This document shows, in pieces, positions 1 through 4,925 of a DNA stretch of 8,378 nucleotides. The notes beneath the pieces are model-generated. The model worked only from the letters and a program-made list of their open reading frames with translations. It had not been told where the DNA came from and did not search any database. The position numbers and the translations under genes are program-made. Position 1 is the first letter of the stretch, and the number at the start of each line of letters is the position of its first letter. Source of the stretch: Candidatus Latescibacteria bacterium 4484_107 (lineage in GTDB: Bacteria; Latescibacterota; 4484-107); NCBI GenBank assembly GCA_002059205.1, contig MVCQ01000046.1:1-8378 (forward strand), read 5' to 3'.

Positions 1-140
1 GATCACTATCCAAGAAGGATGCGGCACGGATTTCAAAAGCATTCAAGCCAAGTGCTGGACAAAACAGAAAACAATCGTGCTATTTCAGAAAATCGAGTTC
101 ACAGAAGCTCTTTTTTTTGTGCTATTTCTGGTTTATGAAT

Positions 141-195
141 AATGCAGGACGAAAATCCTGCATTCATTTCGTTCCCCCGACCTTGCGTGGGAATG
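141..195. repeat. Double palindromic intergenic repeat
   Basis: Two adjacent hairpins. The first is a perfect 9-bp stem, AATGCAGGA at 141-149 and TCCTGCATT at 156-164, with loop CGAAAA. The second pairs CGTTCCC (170-176) with GGGAATG (189-195) through one G-T pair, plus two inner pairs. The second resembles the CGTTCCCACG/CGTGGGAACG palindromes that I recall from many environmental and cyanobacterial genomes; this is from memory and unchecked. The element sits just before the first antitoxin gene, and its right edge covers an in-frame ATG (193) that I do not take as the start. It could be a mobile REP/MITE-like insertion or part of the module's leader. Confidence 0.6.
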
Positions 196-213
196 AGTGA
201 AGGAAGAAAAATT

Positions 214-403
214 GTGAGAGAAAAATATATTTATTGGAAAGACGAAGATATGTGGTTGGGGTATCTTGAGGAATATCCGGATTATAAGGACGCAAGGCGA
301 AACTATAGAAGATCTGGAAGATCACTTAAAAGATATTTATAAGGAACTAACGAGTGGGAGCATCCCAACCCTTCGAAGAGTGGCGGAACTGGAAGTGGCA
401 TGA
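214..403 (+). pseudogene. hicB: HicB-like antitoxin gene broken by a +1 frameshift
   Basis: HicB-family antitoxins bind and neutralise the HicA RNase. The first part, from a GTG at 214 with AAGGAAG seven bases upstream, reads VREKYIYWKDEDMWLGYLEE then YPDYK. The second part, from 290 in the next frame, reads TQGETIEDLEDHLKDIYKEL and ends RRVAELEVA, stopping at 401-403. Together they make one continuous short HicB-like protein of about 62 residues, comparable with HicB2 downstream (YWKSKRFWLG, then TQGETLEELEENIKDAY). One extra base lies in 286-289 (AAGG). Without a shift, translation passes into an unrelated basic tail and stops at 342. There is no C-terminal DNA-binding domain. The stop overlaps the hicA start. 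It could be a true pseudogene, a sequencing error, or a programmed +1 frameshift. The family is clear; the state of the gene is not. Confidence 0.8.
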
Positions 404-582
404 AAAGAAGAGCATTAATAGAAAAACTGGGACTGATGGGATGGTTCTTTGTCCGCCACAGTGGAAAGCATGATTGGTATCAGAATCCTGAAACGAAGAT
501 TTCACAGCCTGTTCCTCGGCACAGAGAAATAAAGGAAACTTCAGCCAGACATATCATAAAAATGCTCAAGAATGATGGATAG
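400..582 (+). CDS. hicA: HicA-type mRNA interferase toxin (first copy)
   Basis: HicA toxins are small RNases with a double-stranded-RNA-binding-like fold that cleave mRNA and stop growth unless bound by HicB. This 60-residue protein starts MKRRALIEKLGLMGW. It carries the family signature RHSGKHDWYQNPET, with the presumed catalytic His at residue 24, then QPVPRHREI at residues 36-44. Length and motifs are normal, so the toxin looks intact. The start codon overlaps the antitoxin stop (ATGA), with GGAAG at 391-395 as a ribosome binding site. The oddity is that its own antitoxin gene is frameshifted. In the unshifted frame, ribosomes stop at 342, 58 bases upstream, which would weaken translational coupling and could lower toxin synthesis (inference). 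Confidence 0.88.
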   Translation: MKRRALIEKLGLMGWFFVRHSGKHDWYQNPETKISQPVPRHREIKETSARHIIKMLKNDG

Positions 583-633
583 CAATGCGCTTTACTTGAC
601 GGCTATTCCGCAAGACAAAAAGGTGCGTTGAAA

Positions 634-741
634 ATGGAAATTAATCTCCTTATTATGCTCGGGATACCGGCGATAGCGGGTGTCGTTTTCTTGATATCTT
701 TCAGGATACAGGATAAAAGAAAATATTTCCATCAGAGTTGA
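634..741 (+). CDS. Possible 35-residue single-pass membrane protein
   Basis: I do not recognise this ORF. It starts MEINLLIMLGIPAIAGVVFL, continues ISF, and ends in a basic tail RIQDKRKYFHQS. Residues 4-23 form one uninterrupted hydrophobic stretch long enough to cross the membrane. The positive tail predicts an inside C-terminus. AGGTG at 621-625, eight bases before the ATG, is a plausible ribosome binding site. It fills most of the gap between the two HicBA modules and ends 12 bases before the second antitoxin's first ATG. It may be a small membrane protein of the accessory segment or a chance ORF; its length alone is not significant, and the hydrophobic-then-basic layout is the main argument. 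Confidence 0.4.
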   Translation: MEINLLIMLGIPAIAGVVFLISFRIQDKRKYFHQS

Positions 742-753
742 GGCCACTTAACC

Positions 754-969
754 ATGTATTTATGTCTGGGAAAGATGATGAACACAAAGATGACCATGGT
801 TTACTGGAAATCAAAGCGGTTTTGGCTGGGCAAACTCCTTGAACATCCGGAAATTATGACACAGGGAGAAACGCTTGAAGAACTCGAAGAGAATATTAAA
901 GACGCCTATCTGTTAATGGCTATGGAGGATGTGCCCGAACAATACAAACTAAGAGAAGTTGCTCTATGA
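754..969 (+). CDS. hicB: HicB-like antitoxin (second copy)
   Basis: Partner of the HicA toxin encoded immediately downstream. The core reads VYWKSKRFWLGKLLEHPE, then TQGETLEELEENIKDAYLLM, the pattern of short HicB-like antitoxins with a degraded RNase H-like fold. It ends REVAL, with no C-terminal helix-turn-helix or ribbon-helix-helix domain. This suggests that it binds the toxin but may not repress its own promoter through a domain of its own. The start is uncertain: ATG 754 has GAGG ten bases upstream and gives 71 residues. ATG 778, 781 or 790 would give a length closer to the family's usual N-terminus. Its stop overlaps the hicA2 start by ATGA. Because the first antitoxin is broken, this one might also control the first toxin (inference). 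Confidence 0.85.
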   Translation: MYLCLGKMMNTKMTMVYWKSKRFWLGKLLEHPEIMTQGETLEELEENIKDAYLLMAMEDVPEQYKLREVAL

Positions 970-1130
970 AACGGCAAGCGTTTATCAGTCAGCTTCTGAA
1001 GGAGGGTTGTGTTCTTTTGAGGCATGGCAGCAGACATGATATTTATCTGAATCCATCCACAGGGTTGAAACAACCTGTTCCACGACACCGTGAAATTGAT
1101 GACAACTTGCTCAAACATATCAGAAAATGA
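966..1130 (+). CDS. hicA: HicA-type mRNA interferase toxin (second copy)
   Basis: A 54-residue protein starting MKRQAFISQLLKEGCVLLRH, with the HicA signature HGSRHDIYLNPSTGLKQPVP followed by RHREI. The presumed catalytic His is residue 24, the same position as in the first HicA. The two toxins share RH, HD-x-Y-x-NP-x-T and QPVPRHREI but differ elsewhere, so they are related and not a recent exact duplication. The start lies inside the antitoxin stop codon region (ATGA overlap), typical of coupled antitoxin-first HicBA pairs. The C-terminus, KHIRK, is slightly shorter than in the first copy, but no core element appears missing. The predicted role is ribosome-dependent or free mRNA cleavage when unbound by HicB. 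Confidence 0.88.
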   Translation: MKRQAFISQLLKEGCVLLRHGSRHDIYLNPSTGLKQPVPRHREIDDNLLKHIRK

Positions 1131-1230
1131 CCCCCCCAACCAATCGCTGAAGCGGATGTTGCTTCGCTTTGCAATGTGGTTGAGTCTGGGTATTCTCTCT
1201 GGTGAATTTTTACTTTTCTATGAAAACATA

Positions 1231-1284
1231 GCCACAAAAAACCCCTCGAAATCGAAATGACGAGGTGCTTCGTGTCTGCGTGGC
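1231..1284. repeat. Imperfect palindrome before pheT
   Basis: GCCAC (1231-1235) pairs with GTGGC (1280-1284), and CCTCG (1244-1248) with CGAGG (1261-1265) around a 12-base loop. The left arm is several bases shorter than the right, as if it had suffered a deletion. The right arm (TGCTTCGTGTCTGCGTGG) looks like the end of a dispersed palindrome family related in style, but not identical, to those at 3685, 4153 and 6516. It ends 15 bases before the pheT start. The rest of the 1131-1299 gap holds one weak hairpin (GAAGC/GCTTC near 1149-1165) and no clear promoter. Confidence 0.6.
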
Positions 1285-1299
1285 ATAAGGGAACCGGGT

Positions 1300-3672
1300 A
1301 TGAAGGTTACGTATAATTGGCTCAAAGAGTTTGTAGATTTCGACTTGAATCCGTCCGATCTTGCGGAGGCGTTGACGATGGCGGGGTTGGAGGTGGTGGC
1401 TACGGAGGATCTGGGCGCGCGCTATGCGGGCTGTGTGGTGGGACGAGTTCTTGAGAAGGACAAGCATCCGAATGCGGATCGGCTTTCGGTGTGCCGGGTG
1501 GATGTGGGGAAGGAAGAGGTAACGGTGGTGTGCGGCGCGCCGAACGTGGCGGAGGGACAGAAGGTGCCGGTAGCCACGGTGGGCACGAAGCTTCCCGATG
1601 GGCTGGTGATCAAACAGGCGACGATTCGCGGCGTGGCATCGTCCGGGATGATTTGTTCGGAGGTGGAGTTGGGTTTGGGAGAGGATGCGTCCGGGATACT
1701 GGTCTTGGCCGATGAGGCGAAGGTGGGACTCCCTCTGTCGGAGGTGTTGGGATTGGACGATGTGGTGTTCGAGTTGGAATTGACGCCCAACCGGCCCGAT
1801 TGTCTGAGTGTGATGGGCGTGGCGCGTGAGATCGGGGCGATCACGGGGAATCCGTTGCGTGTGCCGGAGATCGAGGTTGTGGAGGAAGGCGAACCCATAG
1901 ATCAGTGGGCGTGTGTGGAGATCGAGGATCCAGAAGCGTGTCCCCGGTATGCGGCGCGTGTAATCACCGGCGTGAAGGTGGGGCCGTCGCCCGATTGGAT
2001 GAGGAGGCGGCTTGAGGCCGTGGGGCTGCGTGCGATCAATAACGTGGTGGATGCCACGAATTATGTGTTGATGGAGTTGGGCCATCCGCTGCATGCCTTT
2101 GATCTGAATAAGGTAGCCGAGCGGAAGATTGTGGTGCGTCGGGCGCGGGACGGGGAGCAAATGATGACGTTGGATGGAGAGTTACGCGATCTGGATAAAG
2201 AGGTGCTGGTGATTGCGGATCCCGAGAAGGCGGTGGCGATCGCCGGCGTGATGGGCGGGAGCAATACGGAGGTTGCGAAGGGCACGATGGATGTGTTGTT
2301 GGAGAGTGCGTACTTCGATCCGGTCGTGGTGCGAAGAGGGTCGAAGAAACTGGGACTTTCCACGGAGGCTTCGCAGCGCTTCGAGCGGGGGATGGACTGG
2401 GACGGGAACATTCGGGCGATGGATCGGGCGGCGCAGTGGATCCTCCGGATCGCGGGAGGGAAGGCCGCTACGGGCGCGATTGACGTGTATCCGAAGAAGC
2501 GGAAGCGTGCGGTCGTCTCTTTGCGTCCGGAACGGGCGAACCAAATTCTGGGGACCTCGTTGAGCGGAGCCCGGATGGCGCAGATGTTGGAAGCGTTAGG
2601 TTGTCAGGTGACGACTAAGAATGAGATGCTTGAAGCTGAGATTCCGAGCTTCCGTCCGGATATCGAGCGGGAGATTGATCTCGTGGAGGAGGTAGCTCGG
2701 GTTTTCGGGTACAATAACATCCCCAATCGGGAAGTCGGTGGAGGAAATCTGTGGGTAGAGCGTCGGCCGGATTTGAAGTTGGCTTCGAGGACCCGGACGG
2801 TGTTGACCGGATTGGGATTGGATGAAGTAGTAACCAGTAGTTTGACGGATCCGGATCGGGCGTCGGAAGATGCGGTTCGGCTGGCGAATCCTTCGGGGCG
2901 CCCGATGTCTGTGCTGAGAACGGATCTGATTTCCGGCCTTCTCGAAGTGGCCCGGTGGAATCTGAACCGGCAGGCCGGAGCGGTGCGGATTTTTGAGATC
3001 GGGAAGGTGTTCGCGCCCGGAACGGGACCTTCGGGCACAGAGGAGGAGGAAAGAGTAGCGGGCGTGCTGGTGTGCGAGACGCGTCGGGATCACTGGTATG
3101 AGAAAGAGCAGACGTTGGATTTCTACGGTGTGAAGGGGATTGTGGCGGCGTATCTGGAAAGCATCGCACCGGTGACGTTGGAAGTGATGCCTGTTCAGGA
3201 CGGATTGTACGAGGAAGGATATGGTGGGAAGATTTTGTTGGCGGGAAAAGAAGTCGGGCATTGTGGCAAGCTGCTTCGGGATGTGGTGGAACGATTCGAT
3301 TTCGGCGAGGGGGTGTATGGATTCGAGGTAAGCCTCTCGGAGGTGCTTCCCTTTTTCGAGGAGGTGCGGGGTTTCGAGCCCTTGGCGCGGTATCCGGCGG
3401 TGGATCGGGATTTCGCGGAGGTGGTTCCCGAGTCGCTTTCCTGGGGGGAACTGCTGAAGGAGATCCGGGAGACGGACACCGGGCTGATCGAGTCTGTGGA
3501 GGTGTTCGACGTGTATCGGGGGAAACCGCTGGGCGAAGGCGAGAAGAGCCTAGCGTTTACAGTGCGCTTTCGTTCAAAGGAGCGCACGCTGTCGGAAGGA
3601 GAGGTGGGCGCGCTGTGCGAGCGGATCGTAGAAAGATTATCGGAGCGATTCGGCGCTCGTCTGCGTTCCTGA
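1300..3672 (+). CDS. pheT: Phenylalanyl-tRNA synthetase beta subunit
   Basis: Beta chain of the alpha2-beta2 enzyme that charges tRNA-Phe with phenylalanine in the cytoplasm; it also carries the editing site. The length, 790 residues, is normal. Domains in order: N-terminal start MKVTYNWLKEFV; EMAP-like tRNA-binding OB fold at about 42-150 (KHPNADRLSVCRVDVG at 55-70); B3/B4 editing domain at about 210-400 (AINNVVDATNYVLMELGHP at 245-263, GVMGG at 316-320, SQRFERGMD at 358-366); B5 domain with SFRPDIEREIDLVEEVARVF at 450-469; catalytic-like core; C-terminal anticodon-binding FDX-ACB domain from about 690. AAGGGA at 1287-1292, seven bases upstream, supports the ATG start. pheS is not adjacent: HicBA modules occupy the upstream side, so pheS must be farther left or elsewhere. 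Confidence 0.97.
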   Translation: MKVTYNWLKEFVDFDLNPSDLAEALTMAGLEVVATEDLGARYAGCVVGRVLEKDKHPNADRLSVCRVDVGKEEVTVVCGAPNVAEGQKVPVATVGTKLPDGLVIKQATIRGVASSGMICSEVELGLGEDASGILVLADEAKVGLPLSEVLGLDDVVFELELTPNRPDCLSVMGVAREIGAITGNPLRVPEIEVVEEGEPIDQWACVEIEDPEACPRYAARVITGVKVGPSPDWMRRRLEAVGLRAINNVVDATNYVLMELGHPLHAFDLNKVAERKIVVRRARDGEQMMTLDGELRDLDKEVLVIADPEKAVAIAGVMGGSNTEVAKGTMDVLLESAYFDPVVVRRGSKKLGLSTEASQRFERGMDWDGNIRAMDRAAQWILRIAGGKAATGAIDVYPKKRKRAVVSLRPERANQILGTSLSGARMAQMLEALGCQVTTKNEMLEAEIPSFRPDIEREIDLVEEVARVFGYNNIPNREVGGGNLWVERRPDLKLASRTRTVLTGLGLDEVVTSSLTDPDRASEDAVRLANPSGRPMSVLRTDLISGLLEVARWNLNRQAGAVRIFEIGKVFAPGTGPSGTEEEERVAGVLVCETRRDHWYEKEQTLDFYGVKGIVAAYLESIAPVTLEVMPVQDGLYEEGYGGKILLAGKEVGHCGKLLRDVVERFDFGEGVYGFEVSLSEVLPFFEEVRGFEPLARYPAVDRDFAEVVPESLSWGELLKEIRETDTGLIESVEVFDVYRGKPLGEGEKSLAFTVRFRSKERTLSEGEVGALCERIVERLSERFGARLRS

Positions 3673-3684
3673 AAGAAAAATTCG

Positions 3685-3796
3685 CACCGCAAAGACATGG
3701 AGGACGCAGAGAAAGCCAAAGAAAAGGCAGTTTAAGGTCCCAGGGCAGGGGGCCTTTGTCTTTGAACTTTTTTTCGCTCTTTGTGCCTTTGCGGTG
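3685..3796. repeat. Long imperfect palindrome, CACCGCAAAG family
   Basis: The outer arms CACCGCAAAG (3685-3694) and CTTTGCGGTG (3787-3796) are perfectly complementary. Inside, the purine-rich left arm (GGACGCAGAGAAAGCC at 3702-3717) faces a pyrimidine-rich right arm. A central hairpin pairs AAGG (3734-3737) with CCTT near 3753-3756. It lies between pheT and the small coiled-coil gene, and its right end is 36 bases before the next start codon. GGACGCARAGAAAGCC recurs at 4165-4180 with one change. It could act as an mRNA hairpin that stabilises or ends the upstream transcript, or be a MITE/REP-like insertion. Confidence 0.75.
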
Positions 3797-3832
3797 AGGA
3801 GATAACAAAACTGGAAAGAAGGGATAATAGGG

Positions 3833-4105
3833 ATGGAAGACTTTGAGGTGTTGGAGCAGGAGATTAACAGAGCAATGGAGTTGATTGATATATGGAAGCT
3901 GGAACGGTCGGAGGCATTGGCGCAGGCGGAGGAGTTTCGTGAGCGTCTGAGTGGAATGGAGGCTCAGAACGAGACGCTGAAGTCGGAGAATGCGCAGCTT
4001 CGGGAGGAGTATCAGAAGGCGATGGCCTTGGTAGAAGAAAAGAAGGAAAAGGTGAAAGCTCAGATTGAGCGCATGCTTGCTAAGTTAGAATCCGAAAGCG
4101 GATAA
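3833..4105 (+). CDS. Small coiled-coil protein, ZapB-like
   Basis: A 90-residue, strongly charged, almost wholly helical protein with heptad spacing from residue 4 to 85 (for example LKSENAQLREEYQKAMALVE at about 49-68). It has no signal peptide or membrane segment. The C-terminal part (KVKAQIERMLAKLE) resembles the end of small ZapB/TIGR02449-type coiled coils, which in gamma-Proteobacteria are encoded next to zapA and bind ZapA at the FtsZ ring. Here too the next gene is zapA. The start is ATG with AAGAAGGG (3816-3823) nine bases upstream. Coiled coils resemble each other easily, so the ZapB-like role rests mainly on size, C-terminal pattern and neighbour. It is probably cotranscribed with pheT and zapA, though palindromes lie on both sides. 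Confidence 0.8.
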   Translation: MEDFEVLEQEINRAMELIDIWKLERSEALAQAEEFRERLSGMEAQNETLKSENAQLREEYQKAMALVEEKKEKVKAQIERMLAKLESESG

Positions 4106-4124
4106 GTTGTTCGAACTCGATCGG

Positions 4125-4292
4125 GGATTGGGGATTGAAAGTTTTTGATTCCTTCGCATAGGAAGGACGCAAAGAAAGCCGAAGAGAAAGAATAGGAAGG
4201 GCGGGATTGGGTATGCAGTCCTTGTCCTTGTGGTTTTTGAGTTTTCTGCGCCTTTGCGGTGAAGGGATTCCGAAATTCGAAATCCCAAATCC
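4125..4292. repeat. Nested palindromic element between the coiled-coil gene and zapA
   Basis: Two inverted repeats lie one inside the other. The outer arms, 4125-4152 and 4265-4292, match at about 20 of 28 positions as reverse complements; both are built on a roughly 7-base period (GGATTGGGGATT and its counterpart). The inner arms belong to the CACCGCAAAG family: the right arm is CTTTGCGGTG (4252-4261) preceded by TTTTCTGCGC, and the left arm is degenerate (CCTTCGCATAGGAAGGACGC from 4151). Transcribed, this would fold into one long interrupted hairpin of about 170 bases. It fills most of the gap before zapA. The long in-frame upstream extension of zapA from ATG 4207 is translated repeat and not protein sequence. 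Confidence 0.7.
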
Positions 4293-4298
4293 AAAATC
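4271..4298. repeat. Heptanucleotide tandem repeat, four units
   Basis: Units read CGAAATT, CGAAATC, CCAAATC, CAAAATC, with exact 7-base spacing and a consensus near CNAAATC. It forms the right outer arm of the nested palindrome and ends 22 bases before the zapA start. Similar short heptameric repeats are known in cyanobacteria (STRR sequences); membership in that class is not implied. Confidence 0.6.
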
Positions 4299-4320
4299 GG
4301 GTTCTGGTTTGGACAAGGGT

Positions 4321-4629
4321 ATGTCAGATAAAAATAATGGGAAGCGCACAATTGTGGTGAATATTTTCGGTACGGAGTATCCTATTCGGGGTGCGGAGGA
4401 CGATGAGTATGTCCAAAGGGCCGCTATGTACGTCGACGCTAAGATGAGGGAGGTGGCGGTTTGTTCGTCTCTCCGTTCGACTACGCAAGTGGCCGTGTTG
4501 GCGGCGCTCAACATTGTGGATGAGCTGTTCAAAGAGCAAGCGAAAAAGGGGTTGGCTATTGAGATAGATCAGAAGGTGGCTCGATTGACCGCGTTGTTGA
4601 GAAACAAGATCGCCGACGTTTCGGCCTGA
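4321..4629 (+). CDS. zapA: Cell division protein ZapA
   Basis: ZapA binds FtsZ in the cytoplasm and bundles protofilaments at the division ring. The protein has 102 residues, normal for the family. The N-terminal globular part (KRTIVVNIFGTEYPIRGAED) matches the usual ZapA opening. It is followed by EYVQRAAMYVDAKMREV and then TTQVAVLAALNIVDELFKEQ, leading into a C-terminal helix used for dimer and tetramer formation. I chose ATG 4321 because upstream in-frame codons back to 4207 translate the palindromic repeat. The ribosome binding site is weak (GGA at 4311-4313; AAGGG is too close), so translation may be modest. Its neighbours are a ZapB-like coiled coil upstream and a structured RNA downstream, as in the zapA-6S RNA arrangement of Proteobacteria. 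Confidence 0.93.
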   Translation: MSDKNNGKRTIVVNIFGTEYPIRGAEDDEYVQRAAMYVDAKMREVAVCSSLRSTTQVAVLAALNIVDELFKEQAKKGLAIEIDQKVARLTALLRNKIADVSA

Positions 4630-4639
4630 GGATCCAAAG

Positions 4640-4683
4640 CGTTCGACCGAGGCTCACCCAAGCCGCGGTGGCCTTTCCGAACG
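4640..4683 (+). other. Hairpin just after zapA
   Basis: CGTTCG (4640-4645) pairs with CGAACG (4678-4683). Inside, AGGC (4650-4653) and CACC (4655-4658) pair with GGTG (4667-4670) and GCCT (4671-4674), with one bulged T. No T run follows directly; six T occur at 4711-4716. It may end or protect the zapA transcript, or be the 5' domain of a longer RNA that includes the downstream stem. From here to the nine-T run is about 190 bases, near the normal 6S RNA length. Confidence 0.5.
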
Positions 4684-4732
4684 GTTGAAGGATGGAGAGA
4701 GGACAATCGGTTTTTTGATGACCTCCTGTGGG

Positions 4733-4738
4733 TATTTT
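4733..4738 (+). promoter_or_regulatory. Possible -10 element for the downstream RNA
   Basis: TATTTT lies six bases before the strong stem that begins at GCTCCT (4744), so transcription would start at about the stem's first base. No convincing -35 is seen at 16-18 bases (the sequence there is a T run); TTGATG (4715-4720) is too close. This is a weak prediction that rests mainly on its position. Confidence 0.25.
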
Positions 4739-4741
4739 TGT

Positions 4742-4834
4742 GAGCTCCTGTTGCGTTCGTGTGGTTATTTCCCCTTGCCTGGACCGAACTTAGGGTATGT
4801 GGCGGTGGGCACGAACAAGAGGAGCTTTTTTTTT
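4742..4834 (+). ncRNA. Candidate compact structured RNA at the 6S RNA position
   Basis: GCTCCT (4744-4749) pairs with AGGAGC (4820-4825), TT with AA, and GTTCGTG (4755-4761) with CACGAAC (4810-4816). This gives about 15 base pairs with one mismatch and one small bulge, closed by nine T. The inner part has TTATTTCCCC on the left and GGGTATGTGGCGGTGGGCAC on the right, which could form an open bubble flanked by CCCC/GGG pairing. This is reminiscent of the 3' half of 6S RNA (the GGGTTACAGCCTGCGGCGGC region in E. coli). 6S RNA binds housekeeping RNA polymerase and commonly lies right after zapA. Against this: the stem encloses only about 90 bases, half the usual length, unless the RNA starts near 4640. 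It could also be an unrelated RNA or a long terminator. Confidence 0.5.
4744..4834 (+). terminator. Intrinsic terminator formed by the long stem and T run
   Basis: The 15-bp stem described for the candidate RNA ends at 4825 and is followed at once by nine T (4826-4834). This would stop both the RNA and any read-through from zapA, so rny probably has its own promoter in 4835-4910, where I see no clear -35/-10 pair. A 60-base loop is large for a terminator, which is one reason to suspect an RNA gene. Confidence 0.6.
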
Positions 4835-4845
4835 CATTGAACGCA

Positions 4846-4871
4846 CTGATGGACGCTTCAGCAACCATCAG
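4846..4871 (+). other. Hairpin in the rny leader
   Basis: A perfect 7-bp stem pairs CTGATGG (4846-4852) with CCATCAG (4865-4871) around a 12-base loop. It lies between the T run and the rny ribosome binding site. It may be a 5' stabilising or regulatory hairpin; no function can be read from sequence alone. Confidence 0.35.
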
Positions 4872-4925
4872 GAACTATCCGTGTTCTGAATGATAGAGGA
4901 AAGATGCGGGAGGAGGATAGAAGCT

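Noticed and set aside
1..138. All three forward frames are open from the left edge (stops at 136-138, 140-142 and 198-200)
   Set aside because: A stretch this short and AT-rich is open by chance; none of the three peptides resembles a known protein end such as PheS.
142..342. 66-residue ORF starting at ATG 142
   Set aside because: Its first 17 codons are the palindromic repeat and its tail is out-of-frame antitoxin sequence; the better description is a HicB gene from GTG 214 with a frameshift.
574..631. Tiny ORF (about 19 residues) overlapping the end of the first hicA and stopping just before the membrane ORF
   Set aside because: Too short, no distinct ribosome binding site and no recognisable pattern.
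1210..2160. 316-residue minus-strand ORF, and other long minus-strand ORFs opposite pheT
   Set aside because: His/Arg/Pro-rich translations with no domain pattern; they are antisense shadows of G-rich pheT.
3261..3797. 178-residue + strand ORF overlapping the end of pheT
   Set aside because: Gly/Arg-rich out-of-frame reading of pheT that runs into the palindromic repeat.
4271..4298. CRISPR array
   Set aside because: Units are 7 bases and contiguous, with no spacers; no cas genes are in the window.
4207..4320. N-terminal extension of zapA
   Set aside because: It translates the palindrome and heptad repeats; ZapA homology begins just after ATG 4321.
4744..4834. 4.5S/SRP RNA
   Set aside because: The conserved GGAAG/AGCAG tetraloop region of SRP RNA is absent.
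4890..4925. Upstream start for rny
   Set aside because: AGGAGG is correctly spaced for ATG 4926, and the family begins just before the membrane segment.
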